Shown piece after piece: positions 44,517-53,790 of a stretch of DNA of 64,000 bases. How positions within the stretch are numbered: the stretch's first letter is position 1; each line of letters starts with the position of its first letter. The translations under genes were made by a program, and so were the position numbers. Origin of the DNA: Desertivirga arenae (GTDB taxonomy: Bacteria > Bacteroidota > Bacteroidia > Sphingobacteriales > Sphingobacteriaceae); the NCBI RefSeq assembly GCF_017355785.1, contig NZ_JAFEWE010000007.1, positions 186,001-250,000 of the forward strand, written 5' to 3'. Below the pieces are notes generated by a model, which saw only the letters and a list, made by a program, of their open reading frames with translations, was not told where the DNA came from and made no database searches.

Positions 44517-47500
44517 ATGGAAAAACTTTACAAGAGCCAATGGCTGTCAGGCCATCCAAAGGCAAGCATTTTTTGCTTCCTTACATTTTTTTTCATCGTG
44601 TTAAGCTCTTCATCTATCCTGGCTCAAAGCAGAGACTCGATAAGGATAACAGGTATAGTAAAAGATTCTACCGGTTTGGGGCTTCCGGGTGTTAACTTAT
44701 CTTTTGCCAATGGAAGATCCAGAGGTACGGTTTCAGATCTGAATGGAAAGTTTAAGCTTGTTGCCAGGGAGGGTGATGTTGTTTCTTTAAGCTACATCGG
44801 ATTTCAAACAACAAGTTTCACTGTAAGTGCTGCAAAACCTTTTGTAGAAATCCTGATGCAACCTGATGCTGCAGGTTTAAAAGAAGTAGTGATCACTGCA
44901 TTTGGTAAAAAAGAGCGCAAAGAAGCAGTAGTGGGATCTGTGACAACAATTAATCCCGGACAACTAAAAATTCCATCGAGTAATTTAACAAATGCCCTTG
45001 CTGGCCAGGTAGCAGGTGTTGTAGCATATCAACGTAGCGGACAACCTGGGTTAGATAATTCCACTTTCTTCATCCGGGGGGTAACTACGTTTGGATATAA
45101 GCAGGACCCTCTTATCCTGGTGGATAATATCGAGCTCAGTGCTACTGATATGGCGCGCCTCCAGGTGGACGATATCGCCAGCTTCTCTATTTTAAAGGAT
45201 GCAAGTGCGACATCTTTATATGGAGCCCGTGGAGCGAATGGGGTCATCCTGATCACAACGAAGGAGGGCGCTGAAGGAAAGGCAAAGGTAAATTTAAGGT
45301 ACGAGAATTCTATTTCTGCCCCAACTCAGACACTTCAGATTGCGGATCCTATAACATACATGAAGATGTATAATGAAGCAATAGTAACAAGAAGTCCGCT
45401 AGCTCAACCGATGTTTTCTCAGAATGACATCTTTAACAGGCAGCAAACCATGGCGAATGCTGCGGGCAGCAACAAGTATATGTATCCTGCGGTAAACTGG
45501 CTGGATGAATTATTTAAAGACAGGACAAACAACCAGCGTTTAAACGCCAGTGTTAGTGGTGGAGGAAAGATTGCGAGGTATTTTATCTCATCCAGCTACA
45601 ATCTGGATAATGGTATTCTGAAAGTAAGTTCTGTAAATGACTTTAATAACAACGTTAAGCTTGAGAACTTTCAGTTACGCTCAAACGTCAATATAAATCT
45701 TACTCCTACCACTGAAGCAGTAGTACGGCTTTCAGGAAATTTTGATGAATATAACGGACCCTTAACCTCTGATGGCTCATTTGCCTCGGATCTATATTAT
45801 AAGGCCCTTCATACAAGTCCCGTTCTCTTTCCTGCTTATTTTCCCGACGATCCTTCAACTGCTCAGGAAACTCATATACTTTTTGGAAACAGAGCGGAAG
45901 GCAGTACTGGCACTCAGGTTGCCTATACCAATCCTTATGCAGATATGATGAAAGGGTATCAATCCTTTTCCCGATCAAGGATGTCTGCGCAGCTTGAATT
46001 TCACCAAAAGCTCGACTTTTTTACGAAGGGTTTAAGCTTCCGTGGATTATTTAATACCAATCGCTATTCATACTTCGACCTCACCCGACAGTACAAGCCT
46101 TTCTTTTACAACGCCATCAATTATGACAGGCTGGCAAATTCCTATTCACTTAACTGGATCAACAATGGTAACGGACAGGCAGCGGAATACCTGAATTATA
46201 TACCGGGATCTAAGGATATTAATACTGATATCTACCTGCAGGGCATTCTTGATTATAACAGGGATTTGGGCAAGAGTCACAACATAAGCGGAACTCTAAT
46301 TGCGACCAGGCAACAACGCCTGTATGCAAATGCTGCCGACCCTTTTAATCCCGCCGAGCCAAGCATCCAGTATTCACTTCCTTACCGGAATCTGGGCTTA
46401 TCAGGAAGGGCGAGTTATTCGTATGCAAGCCGCTACTTTCTTGAATTCAACTTTGGCTACAATGGTTCCGAGCGTTTTGCAGAAAAAAACCGGTTCGGAT
46501 TTTTTCCTACAATCGGAGGGGCATGGATAATTTCGAAGGAGAATTTCTGGACAGGCATGATAGCAGATGTTTTCAACAGAGTAAAACTGCGGGCAAGTCA
46601 TGGGCTGGTTGGTAATGATGCAATTGGAGCTCAAAGGTTCTTCTACCTCTCCGAAGTTAAGCTTGATGGGGGTAACCCGGCATGGTTTGGCCAAAATAAT
46701 GGGACGGTAAGACCGGGAGTAAGCATATCGAATTATCCAAACGAGGATGTAAGCTGGGAGACTTCCAGACAAACTAACCTCGGCTTAGAAATGACGGTAT
46801 TGAATAGCCTGAATATAATAGCAGAAGTATATAAGCAGCACCGTTATAACATTCTTATGTCAAGGGCTTATACTCCAGCCTCTCTTGGCCTTGAAGCACC
46901 GATAAGTGCTAATATTGGTACTGCCGATTCGAAAGGGATAGATCTTTCAGCTGATTATAATAAAAATTTCAGCAATGGTTTTCGCCTGGGAGGACGAGCA
47001 AACTTCACTTTTACTCAAAACCGGTACGGAGATTATGAACAGCCCGCCTACGAAGAGCCCTGGAGAATATTATCAGGACAGAAAATAGGAGTGCGGTGGG
47101 GTTATATTGCTGAACGCCTTTTTGTGGATGATAAAGAAGCTGCTGCTTCTCCAAGTCAACTATTCGGCGCAGGATCAGTCGGGCCTAAAGGTGGTGATAT
47201 AAAATACCGCGATATGAATGGTGATGGAAAGATCACAAATGCCGATCAGGTATTCCTTGGACTTCCTTCTACACCTGAGATCGTTTACGGAATGGGGCTT
47301 TCGATGGGCTTTAAACAATTTGACCTTTCTGCATTCTTCCAAGGTTTAGGTCGGACTAATTTCTTTATTGATCCATCACAAGTAAGTCCCTTTTTAGAAG
47401 ACCGGCAGGTGTTACAATCTATTGCCAAGGATTACTGGTCTGAAGATAATCCTAATTTCTATGCGAAGTACCCTCGTCTTGGTACCACCTCAGCTGAGTT

Positions 47501-47756
47501 AAGCAATAATTTTCAAACCAGCAGCTGGTGGATGAGAGATGGTGCTTTCCTTCGCTTAAAGTCACTAGAAATAGGATATACCCTGCCAAAAAAGCTAGCC
47601 AGAAAATTATTCCTTGCGAACTGCCGCCTCTATATGAATGGCCTGAATCTGGCCACGTTTAGCCGGTTCAAAGAATGGGATCCCGAGCTGGCAGCAAACG
47701 GCTTCAGTTATCCCGTGCAGAAAGTATACAACTTTGGTATTAACGTCAATCTTTAA
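44517..47756 (+). CDS. SusC-type TonB-dependent transporter (PUL 2)
   Basis: Oligosaccharide transporter of the second locus. A long N-region precedes the signal core (SSSSILAQ, cleavage near residue 37). The carboxypeptidase-D-like domain is at about 44-115 (GIVKDSTGLGLPGVNLSF), followed by LKEVVITAFGKKERKEAVVG, the plug domain with DPLILVDNIEL and the signature SILKDASATSLYGARGANGV, and a barrel ending in YNFGINVNL. There is an EF-hand-like DMNGDGKITNADQVF segment near residue 900. No STN domain. The susD gene starts 12 bases after the stop. It differs from both PUL 1 transporters in the plug loops, and its operon has no recognisable PUL 1 operator, so a different glycan and regulator are likely. 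Confidence 0.95.
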   Translation: MEKLYKSQWLSGHPKASIFCFLTFFFIVLSSSSILAQSRDSIRITGIVKDSTGLGLPGVNLSFANGRSRGTVSDLNGKFKLVAREGDVVSLSYIGFQTTSFTVSAAKPFVEILMQPDAAGLKEVVITAFGKKERKEAVVGSVTTINPGQLKIPSSNLTNALAGQVAGVVAYQRSGQPGLDNSTFFIRGVTTFGYKQDPLILVDNIELSATDMARLQVDDIASFSILKDASATSLYGARGANGVILITTKEGAEGKAKVNLRYENSISAPTQTLQIADPITYMKMYNEAIVTRSPLAQPMFSQNDIFNRQQTMANAAGSNKYMYPAVNWLDELFKDRTNNQRLNASVSGGGKIARYFISSSYNLDNGILKVSSVNDFNNNVKLENFQLRSNVNINLTPTTEAVVRLSGNFDEYNGPLTSDGSFASDLYYKALHTSPVLFPAYFPDDPSTAQETHILFGNRAEGSTGTQVAYTNPYADMMKGYQSFSRSRMSAQLEFHQKLDFFTKGLSFRGLFNTNRYSYFDLTRQYKPFFYNAINYDRLANSYSLNWINNGNGQAAEYLNYIPGSKDINTDIYLQGILDYNRDLGKSHNISGTLIATRQQRLYANAADPFNPAEPSIQYSLPYRNLGLSGRASYSYASRYFLEFNFGYNGSERFAEKNRFGFFPTIGGAWIISKENFWTGMIADVFNRVKLRASHGLVGNDAIGAQRFFYLSEVKLDGGNPAWFGQNNGTVRPGVSISNYPNEDVSWETSRQTNLGLEMTVLNSLNIIAEVYKQHRYNILMSRAYTPASLGLEAPISANIGTADSKGIDLSADYNKNFSNGFRLGGRANFTFTQNRYGDYEQPAYEEPWRILSGQKIGVRWGYIAERLFVDDKEAAASPSQLFGAGSVGPKGGDIKYRDMNGDGKITNADQVFLGLPSTPEIVYGMGLSMGFKQFDLSAFFQGLGRTNFFIDPSQVSPFLEDRQVLQSIAKDYWSEDNPNFYAKYPRLGTTSAELSNNFQTSSWWMRDGAFLRLKSLEIGYTLPKKLARKLFLANCRLYMNGLNLATFSRFKEWDPELAANGFSYPVQKVYNFGINVNL

Positions 47757-47768
47757 GAAGAACCTGAT

Positions 47769-49691
47769 ATGAGATTTTCAAAAATAGTATGCACGATCAT
47801 AGTGTGTTGTGCTGCTTTACTAAATGGTTGTAAAGAGTATTTAGATGTCACACCCGATAATATAGCGACTATAGATTATGCTTTTAGGAACAGGAACGAA
47901 GCGGAAAATTATTTGTTCACCTGCTACTCGACATTGCAAAAGTTGAACAATGTTATCGCTAATCCCTCTTTCACAACTTCTGGAGAGATTTATTTTCCAA
48001 ATGACCTTACTGAACCAACTTTGGGCAGCAGGCAGAACGAAATAGGCTTTCACCTGATAAGAGGTTCGCAAACCACTGATGATCCGGCTTTAAATTACTG
48101 GAATGGAACTCAACTTGGAGAACCTTTGTATAAGGCAATCAGACGATGTAATATTTTTCTGGATAATATAAATAAACCAACTGATCTTCCTGAGTTTGAG
48201 AGGAACAGGTGGATTGCGGAGGTGAAGTTTTTGAAAGCCTACTACCATTATTATCTCCTGAGAATGTATGGTCCCATCCACCTTATTAAGGAGAACCTTT
48301 CTATAAATGCAGAAACCGATGAAGTTCGTTTAAAAAGAGTACCAGTGGATGAGGCCTTCAGCTATATTATAGAGCTTATAAACGAAGCTACGCCGAATTT
48401 GCCACCTACTATTCAAGATCAGGCGCGGAGCCTTGGAAGGATCACTCAACTGATAGCCCTTTCGTTGAAGGCTGAGATCCTGACTACCCAGGCTAGCCCC
48501 TTTTTTAACGGAAACCCTGACTATGCTAATTTCAGGGATAAAGAAGGAGTTCGACTTTTTCCAGATTACGACGCTAATAAATGGAAATTGGCCATGGAGG
48601 CTTGCAATGCCGCTGTAGAAGCTTGTGAGGGACAAAATATGCGTTTGTATGAATTTATTCCACCAGGTAACCTTCCAGCATTGCCTGCAGAATTGAGAAA
48701 GGTAATGGATATCCGTCAGAGTGTTACAGAGAACTGGAACATTAATCCCGAAATTATTTGGGCCCTGAATACAACTTTTGATTATCAGGGAATGGCAATG
48801 CCTCGAGTAAGTACAGGCATGGTTCAGAATATGGGCGCTGCACCGGGAAATTTTGCCGTTCCGATAGGTGTAGCGGAACTCTTCTATACTAGAAATGGTG
48901 TTCCAATAAATGAGGATAAAACTTATGATTACCGGGGGCGGTTCACTATTCTAAATGTACCTGAAGAAGAGAAAAATTATCTGAGGGAGGGCTATGAAAC
49001 TGTTAAGTTACATACAGGCAGGGAGCCCCGCTTTTATGCAGATCTATCTTTTGATGGCAGCAATTACTTTGGCAACGGTATTACTAATCCGGGTAGCATG
49101 GCTTTTGTACAAGCAAGAGGATCGGCCTCTCTGGCAGGACCTAAAGACAATATCCGGGTTAACGTGACGGGTTATTGGCCCACCAAGCTTGTGCACTACC
49201 AGTCTGCATTTGGTACTGAGGTCTCTCAGGTACCTTTCCGTCTGCCTTTAATACGTCTTGCAGGTTTGTATCTCCTGTATGCAGAAACGATCAATGAAGT
49301 GAACGGACCAACTGCAGATGCTTATAAATATATCGACAAAGTTAGACAGAGAGCCGCCTTAAAAGGAGTTGAGGAGTCTTGGTCCTTGTATTCCAACAAT
49401 CCTGGAAAAGCAACAACTAAGGACGGATTGAGACAGATAATACAGCAGGAAAGGCGAATTGAACTTTGCTTTGAAGGTGGGATTGGTTGGGATCTTCGCA
49501 GATGGAAAACGATGCAACAAGTATTAAGCAAGCCCATTCAGGGATGGAATATTCGCGAATCAGACCCTCTTGGTTATTATAGGCAAAGGACTCTGCTGAT
49601 TCCCGTTTTTGGCCTTCGGGACTACCTCTGGCCAATAGATTATGATGAATTGATAATTAACCCAAATCTGGTTCAAAACCCGTACTGGTAA
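47769..49691 (+). CDS. SusD/RagB glycan-binding lipoprotein (PUL 2)
   Basis: Surface partner of the PUL 2 SusC. The lipobox is ALLNGC with lipidated Cys near residue 21. SusD-type features are YKAIRRCNIFLDNI, EVKFLKAYYHYYLLRMYGPI, the helix SLKAEILTTQASPFF and, in the RagB part, PLIRLAGLYLLYAETINEV with IIQQERRIELCFEGGIGWDL and the usual C-terminal LIINPNLVQNPYW. The 640 residues are normal. It is 12 bases from susC and 23 bases before the next lipoprotein gene, so all belong to one operon. Confidence 0.94.
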   Translation: MRFSKIVCTIIVCCAALLNGCKEYLDVTPDNIATIDYAFRNRNEAENYLFTCYSTLQKLNNVIANPSFTTSGEIYFPNDLTEPTLGSRQNEIGFHLIRGSQTTDDPALNYWNGTQLGEPLYKAIRRCNIFLDNINKPTDLPEFERNRWIAEVKFLKAYYHYYLLRMYGPIHLIKENLSINAETDEVRLKRVPVDEAFSYIIELINEATPNLPPTIQDQARSLGRITQLIALSLKAEILTTQASPFFNGNPDYANFRDKEGVRLFPDYDANKWKLAMEACNAAVEACEGQNMRLYEFIPPGNLPALPAELRKVMDIRQSVTENWNINPEIIWALNTTFDYQGMAMPRVSTGMVQNMGAAPGNFAVPIGVAELFYTRNGVPINEDKTYDYRGRFTILNVPEEEKNYLREGYETVKLHTGREPRFYADLSFDGSNYFGNGITNPGSMAFVQARGSASLAGPKDNIRVNVTGYWPTKLVHYQSAFGTEVSQVPFRLPLIRLAGLYLLYAETINEVNGPTADAYKYIDKVRQRAALKGVEESWSLYSNNPGKATTKDGLRQIIQQERRIELCFEGGIGWDLRRWKTMQQVLSKPIQGWNIRESDPLGYYRQRTLLIPVFGLRDYLWPIDYDELIINPNLVQNPYW

Positions 49692-49714
49692 TAGTATCAC
49701 TTAATTAAGATCAG

Positions 49715-50989
49715 ATGATGAATACAAATGGAACGATGCTGTTGACCCGCATCCTTAAATACTTGCCTGTTGCTTTTTTTGTTGTACAGGTGTTCTTCCT
49801 GCAGTCGTGTAAAGAGAGTGAAGATTTTAATGAGGTTGTTAGCAAGGATCAATCCAAGCCCGGAGTTGTAACTTCTATAAAGGTTAGCAATTACTCGGGC
49901 GGGGCCTTGATCAATTACACTCTTCCGAATACTAAAAACCTTCTGTATATAATGGCTGAATATCAGATTAATGATAAGGTGGTTAGAAAATCAGTTTCGA
50001 GCTATTATAGCGATACTATAAGAGTAGAAGGTTTTGCAAAAAGTGGAGAGTATGATGTAAAACTTTACTCTGTTTCAAGAGCTAATGTTCAATCCGACCC
50101 TGTGATTGTCAAGGTTCATCCGGAAACACCTTCATATCTCGTTTCCTATCCCACGGTAGCTATTCAAACTGATTTTGGTGGGGTTAACGTTACTGCCCGC
50201 AATCCACACAAAAAAGCAATTGGAGTGATCGTAATTTCTGATGACAAGGAATCAGGTAAAATGCTTCCTGTTGAACAGTATTACACAGAGGCAGAAAATA
50301 TAAACTTTAGTGTCAGGGGATTTGATACGCTTCAAAGAAATTTTGGAGTGTATATTACTGATCGCTGGGGTAATGTTTCGGATACACTGGTGCAAAAGAT
50401 CACGCCATTATATGAAACCCTGCTTCCTAAAGACAGGTTTAGCGAATATCGGCTTCCTAGTGATTCGCAACTGGGAGCAACAGGACTAGGTTGGAATACT
50501 ACGCGGCTTTGGGATAATAATACGAACGATCCGGGATGGCATACAGAAGCAGGTTTGGGTAAACCACTTCAAATATGCACTTTCGATATGGGAGTTAAAG
50601 CAAAGCTAAGCCGGTACAAATTATGGGAGCGCGGCTCCGCCTATGGCAATGACTATTCCTACGGTCATGGAAATCCTAAATCATGGACCCTTTGGGGATC
50701 TGCTGTTGCTAATCCCCGGGATACAGAACTACCCGTAAATTCTGTGGTGGGGCAGGTGGTTGGTGACTGGATCAACTTGGGCAACTTTGACTGTCCTCCT
50801 CCTCCTTCAGGAAACCCACCGGGACAAACAACTCCACAAGATCTTGCGGCGGTTCAGGCTGGATTTGAGTTTAATTTTCCAATCTCAGCTCCAAAAGTAA
50901 GGTATATACGCCTGGCAGTGCGGAGTACCTGGGGTAATACAGACTTTGCCCATGTAACCGAAGTGGCCTTCTTTGGTAATACCAAGTAA
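49715..50989 (+). CDS. DUF4959/DUF5000-type surface lipoprotein (PUL 2)
   Basis: Probable surface glycan-binding protein. A long N-region precedes the lipoprotein signal (VFFLQSC, lipidated Cys near residue 32). Two fibronectin-like domains follow (about 45-235; GVVTSIKVSNYSGGALINY, then VAIQTDFGGVNVTARN). The C-terminal 180 residues form an F5/8 type C (galactose-binding-like) domain with TRLWDNNTNDPGWHTE, FDMGVKAKLSRYKLWERG and VRYIRLAVRSTW, interrupted by a Pro-rich loop (CPPPPSGNPPG). The order after susD is the usual place for such proteins. It is followed 21 bases later by a second protein with the same C-terminal domain type. Function is inferred. Confidence 0.75.
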   Translation: MMNTNGTMLLTRILKYLPVAFFVVQVFFLQSCKESEDFNEVVSKDQSKPGVVTSIKVSNYSGGALINYTLPNTKNLLYIMAEYQINDKVVRKSVSSYYSDTIRVEGFAKSGEYDVKLYSVSRANVQSDPVIVKVHPETPSYLVSYPTVAIQTDFGGVNVTARNPHKKAIGVIVISDDKESGKMLPVEQYYTEAENINFSVRGFDTLQRNFGVYITDRWGNVSDTLVQKITPLYETLLPKDRFSEYRLPSDSQLGATGLGWNTTRLWDNNTNDPGWHTEAGLGKPLQICTFDMGVKAKLSRYKLWERGSAYGNDYSYGHGNPKSWTLWGSAVANPRDTELPVNSVVGQVVGDWINLGNFDCPPPPSGNPPGQTTPQDLAAVQAGFEFNFPISAPKVRYIRLAVRSTWGNTDFAHVTEVAFFGNTK

Positions 50990-51010
50990 AATTCATTAAT
51001 CAGCATTCCA

Positions 51011-52216
51011 ATGAAAGTAAAAATATATCTATTAGCCGCTTTCCTACTACTATTGTTAGGTATTAGTTGCAGTAAGGATGCCTTAGACTATCAGAATTAT
51101 TTAAACGATACCGAGAAGGTATATCCTGGTTTCCCGGCCAATATAAAGGCCTTGTCTGGAAATTACCGTGTTAAGCTGGAGTGGAACCCTAGTCCGGATC
51201 CTACGGTTGTTAAATACAAAATCTTCTGGAACTCACGGGCAGATTCGATGGAGTTTTCTTCTAACAATCATAATCCTGCGGAAACGGTGTCAGTAATCAT
51301 TCCAAACCTAACAGAGTATACCTACTCTTTCACCATTTATTCTTATGATTCCGAAGGAAACCGGTCTGTTCCAGTTAACGTTAATAATGTTAAAGTTTAT
51401 GGAGATAGTTACAAGTCGGGGTTGACAAATCGCTTCCTAAGCACTACTCAACCTTATACGCTTACCGGAAACAGTATTATACTTAACTTCCTTGAGCCTG
51501 ATACCATCAATACAGGAACGCTTATTAACTATACATTGATTAATGGTACAGAAGCAAGTGCTACCCTGGCGCCTGATCAAAGTTCCATCAGATTGGATAA
51601 CTATAAGGCAGGAACTAAGATTTATTACCAGTCTGGTTATATTCCGGTGCGTGGCTCAATAGATAATTTCACACCGGCAACCCGGGATTCGATCACAAAT
51701 ATTCTTATTCCTCTTGACAAAAGCACTTTTACTGGTATAAAACTCCCTAATGATGTGGGAACTTATAGCAGTGAAACTAGTTTAAGTAAATTGTGGAATG
51801 GTAATACATCGCCTACCGGTTATCCCAATATTTTCCATAGTGATGGAAGTCATCCTTTACCACATCATTTCACCTTTGATCTTGGAAAACCTTATGCAAA
51901 TCTCTCTCAATTTGAAATAATAGGAAGGGACTGTTGCAATAATCCGACAAAGTTTGAGATCTGGGGGATTGCCGATTTAACAGGCGCAATTACCACTCTG
52001 TCTGGAAATGATGAGGGATGGAAACAAGAGTCGCAGCAGAAGGGATGGGTGCTTCTGAAAGAAGTGAGCCGTTCGGATGATGGAATTGGACCTTATAAAG
52101 TAGCTCTTGGGCCAAACCTCCCTCCTGTGAGCTACATTAGAATTCGTGTGCTGGAGAACGCAAGTGGAGACCCTAACTATAGTAATATCAGCGAAATAAC
52201 CTTCTGGCAAAAATAA
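51011..52216 (+). CDS. DUF4998-type surface lipoprotein (PUL 2)
   Basis: Second auxiliary lipoprotein of PUL 2. The lipobox is LLGISC with lipidated Cys at about residue 20. A fibronectin type III-like domain covers about 35-130 (YRVKLEWNPSPDPTVVKYKI), typical of DUF4998. The C-terminal 150 residues are an F5/8 type C-like domain (KLWNGNTSPTGYPNIFHSDG, HHFTFDLGKPYANLSQFEII, VSYIRIRVLENASG). It lies 21 bases after the preceding lipoprotein gene and 70 bases before the fucosidase gene. The two neighbours share the C-terminal fold but little sequence, which suggests binding of different parts of one glycan. Confidence 0.75.
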   Translation: MKVKIYLLAAFLLLLLGISCSKDALDYQNYLNDTEKVYPGFPANIKALSGNYRVKLEWNPSPDPTVVKYKIFWNSRADSMEFSSNNHNPAETVSVIIPNLTEYTYSFTIYSYDSEGNRSVPVNVNNVKVYGDSYKSGLTNRFLSTTQPYTLTGNSIILNFLEPDTINTGTLINYTLINGTEASATLAPDQSSIRLDNYKAGTKIYYQSGYIPVRGSIDNFTPATRDSITNILIPLDKSTFTGIKLPNDVGTYSSETSLSKLWNGNTSPTGYPNIFHSDGSHPLPHHFTFDLGKPYANLSQFEIIGRDCCNNPTKFEIWGIADLTGAITTLSGNDEGWKQESQQKGWVLLKEVSRSDDGIGPYKVALGPNLPPVSYIRIRVLENASGDPNYSNISEITFWQK

Positions 52217-52286
52217 CACGCACAATTCCTTCGGGGATCTCTTCCCCGGGGGAATATTTTAGATAAAATACCTCTTAATACAAATA

Positions 52287-53708
52287 ATGAAAACACACAA
52301 AATCAAAAATTATCTGATTGCACAGGCTGCAGTCTTTCTAAGCCTCAGCTCAACACCTTCAACCGCCCTTGCACAAGCCAGTTCTGTTTCTAAAAGGCCA
52401 TTAACGGAACTCCAGCAAGAATTTGTAGATCTTGGATTTGGCATGTTTATCCACTACAATATCCCTACTTATATGGATGATGACTGGGCCGATCCTGACG
52501 CTTCTCCTCAAATCTTTGCTCCAAAAAAGGTGGATACAGACCAGTGGGCAAAAGCAGCAAAAACTGCTAATATGACCTATGGCTGCCTTACTACTAAACA
52601 CCATAGCGGCTTTGCAATCTGGGATACGAAAACAACTGATTACAATGTAATGAACAGTCCGTACAAACGAGACGTGGTAAAGGATTATGTAAATTCATTC
52701 AGGAAGCAGGGTTTGAAGGTGATGCTCTATTATTCTATCCTTGATACGCATCATAAACTACGTCCGGGGCAGATCACTCCCTCGCATATAAAGATGATCA
52801 AAGATCAGTTGACCGAACTGTTAAGCAATTATGGTGAGATCTCTGCTATGATCATTGACGGCTGGGATGCGCCATGGTCGCGCATATCTTATGACGACGT
52901 ACCGTTTGAGGAAATTTACAATCTTATTAAGTCCATTCAGCCTAACTGTCTTGTAATGGATTTGAACGCTGCGAAGTATCCTTCAGAAGCTCTATTCTAC
53001 ACCGATATTAAATCTTATGAGCAAGGGGCAGGGCAGCATATTTCCAATAGGAACAGACTTCCGGCTTTGGCATGTCTTCCCTTACAACAGAACTGGTTCT
53101 GGAAAACCTCGTTTCCTACTACTCCGGTAAAGTCGGCGAATGAGATGGTAAATAAAAATGCGATGCCCTATAATCAGATCTATTGTAATTTTATTCTGAA
53201 CGTAGCACCGAACAGGGAAGGAGGCATTGATGATAATGCTTTAACCGCGCTAAAGGAAATAGGAAGCCTTTATAAGAAGCCTGTCAATGCACCGAAGCTG
53301 GAAAAAATTGATGCTCCTATTATTTCTTCTAACATCGCGAAACGCTGTCCGGCTACTGCAAGTTGGAGCAATGATATGGCTATCATGGATTTTGCTACCG
53401 ATGATAATTTTGGCTCTAGCTGGTTTTCTAACCCTAACGTTAAAAATCCCTGGTTTGAAGTGAACCTGCGTAAAGAAGTTCCGTTCAATATGATTGTTCT
53501 ATCAAGGGAACACCCGAGCGTAACTACCTATTCATTAGAATACTTCGTAAATAATAAATGGTTTCCTTTGACACAGGTAGAAGACGGTTCTAAGATTAAA
53601 GTTCACCGCTTCGACCGGATTTGGGCGGAGAAAGTACGGGTGAAGTTTTTGAACTACAAGGACACTCCTTCGATTGCCGAATTAGGCGTATTTAACGAAA
53701 GACGTTAA
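52287..53708 (+). CDS. GH29 alpha-L-fucosidase, secreted
   Basis: Retaining exo-fucosidase. Signal peptide to about residue 30 (STALAQ). The catalytic (beta/alpha)8 domain spans about 40-345: FGMFIHYNIPTY, the KHH site in TTKHHSGFAIWDT (Lys104-His105-His106, with Ser where Asp is common), KVMLYYSILD and the probable nucleophile Asp191 in MIIDGWD. The C-terminal 130 residues form an F5/8 type C/CBM32-like domain (SSWFSNPNVKNPWFEVNL, AEKVRVKFLNYKD). The length of 473 residues fits such two-domain members. Its position at the end of the PUL 2 operon shows that fucose is removed outside the cytoplasm. The linkage is unknown. A strong terminator follows. Confidence 0.9.
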   Translation: MKTHKIKNYLIAQAAVFLSLSSTPSTALAQASSVSKRPLTELQQEFVDLGFGMFIHYNIPTYMDDDWADPDASPQIFAPKKVDTDQWAKAAKTANMTYGCLTTKHHSGFAIWDTKTTDYNVMNSPYKRDVVKDYVNSFRKQGLKVMLYYSILDTHHKLRPGQITPSHIKMIKDQLTELLSNYGEISAMIIDGWDAPWSRISYDDVPFEEIYNLIKSIQPNCLVMDLNAAKYPSEALFYTDIKSYEQGAGQHISNRNRLPALACLPLQQNWFWKTSFPTTPVKSANEMVNKNAMPYNQIYCNFILNVAPNREGGIDDNALTALKEIGSLYKKPVNAPKLEKIDAPIISSNIAKRCPATASWSNDMAIMDFATDDNFGSSWFSNPNVKNPWFEVNLRKEVPFNMIVLSREHPSVTTYSLEYFVNNKWFPLTQVEDGSKIKVHRFDRIWAEKVRVKFLNYKDTPSIAELGVFNERR

Positions 53709-53720
53709 TACAAAATAAGC

Positions 53721-53763
53721 AAAAAGAAAGGGGTTGCGATGTTGTCGCAACCCCTTTCTTTTT
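53721..53763. terminator. Strong bidirectional terminator between GH29 and GH92
   Basis: A perfect 19-bp stem, 53721-53739 with 53745-53763, and a five-base loop (TGTTG). A5 begins and T5 ends the stem, so it terminates transcription from both converging genes. Confidence 0.9.
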
Positions 53764-53790
53764 GACTGGAGACCAGTTAATTTCTATTAA

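Noticed and set aside
53721-53763. Perfect 19-bp inverted repeat as an attachment site or mobile element end
   Set aside because: It lies between two converging genes with A and T tracts at its ends, so a bidirectional terminator explains it.
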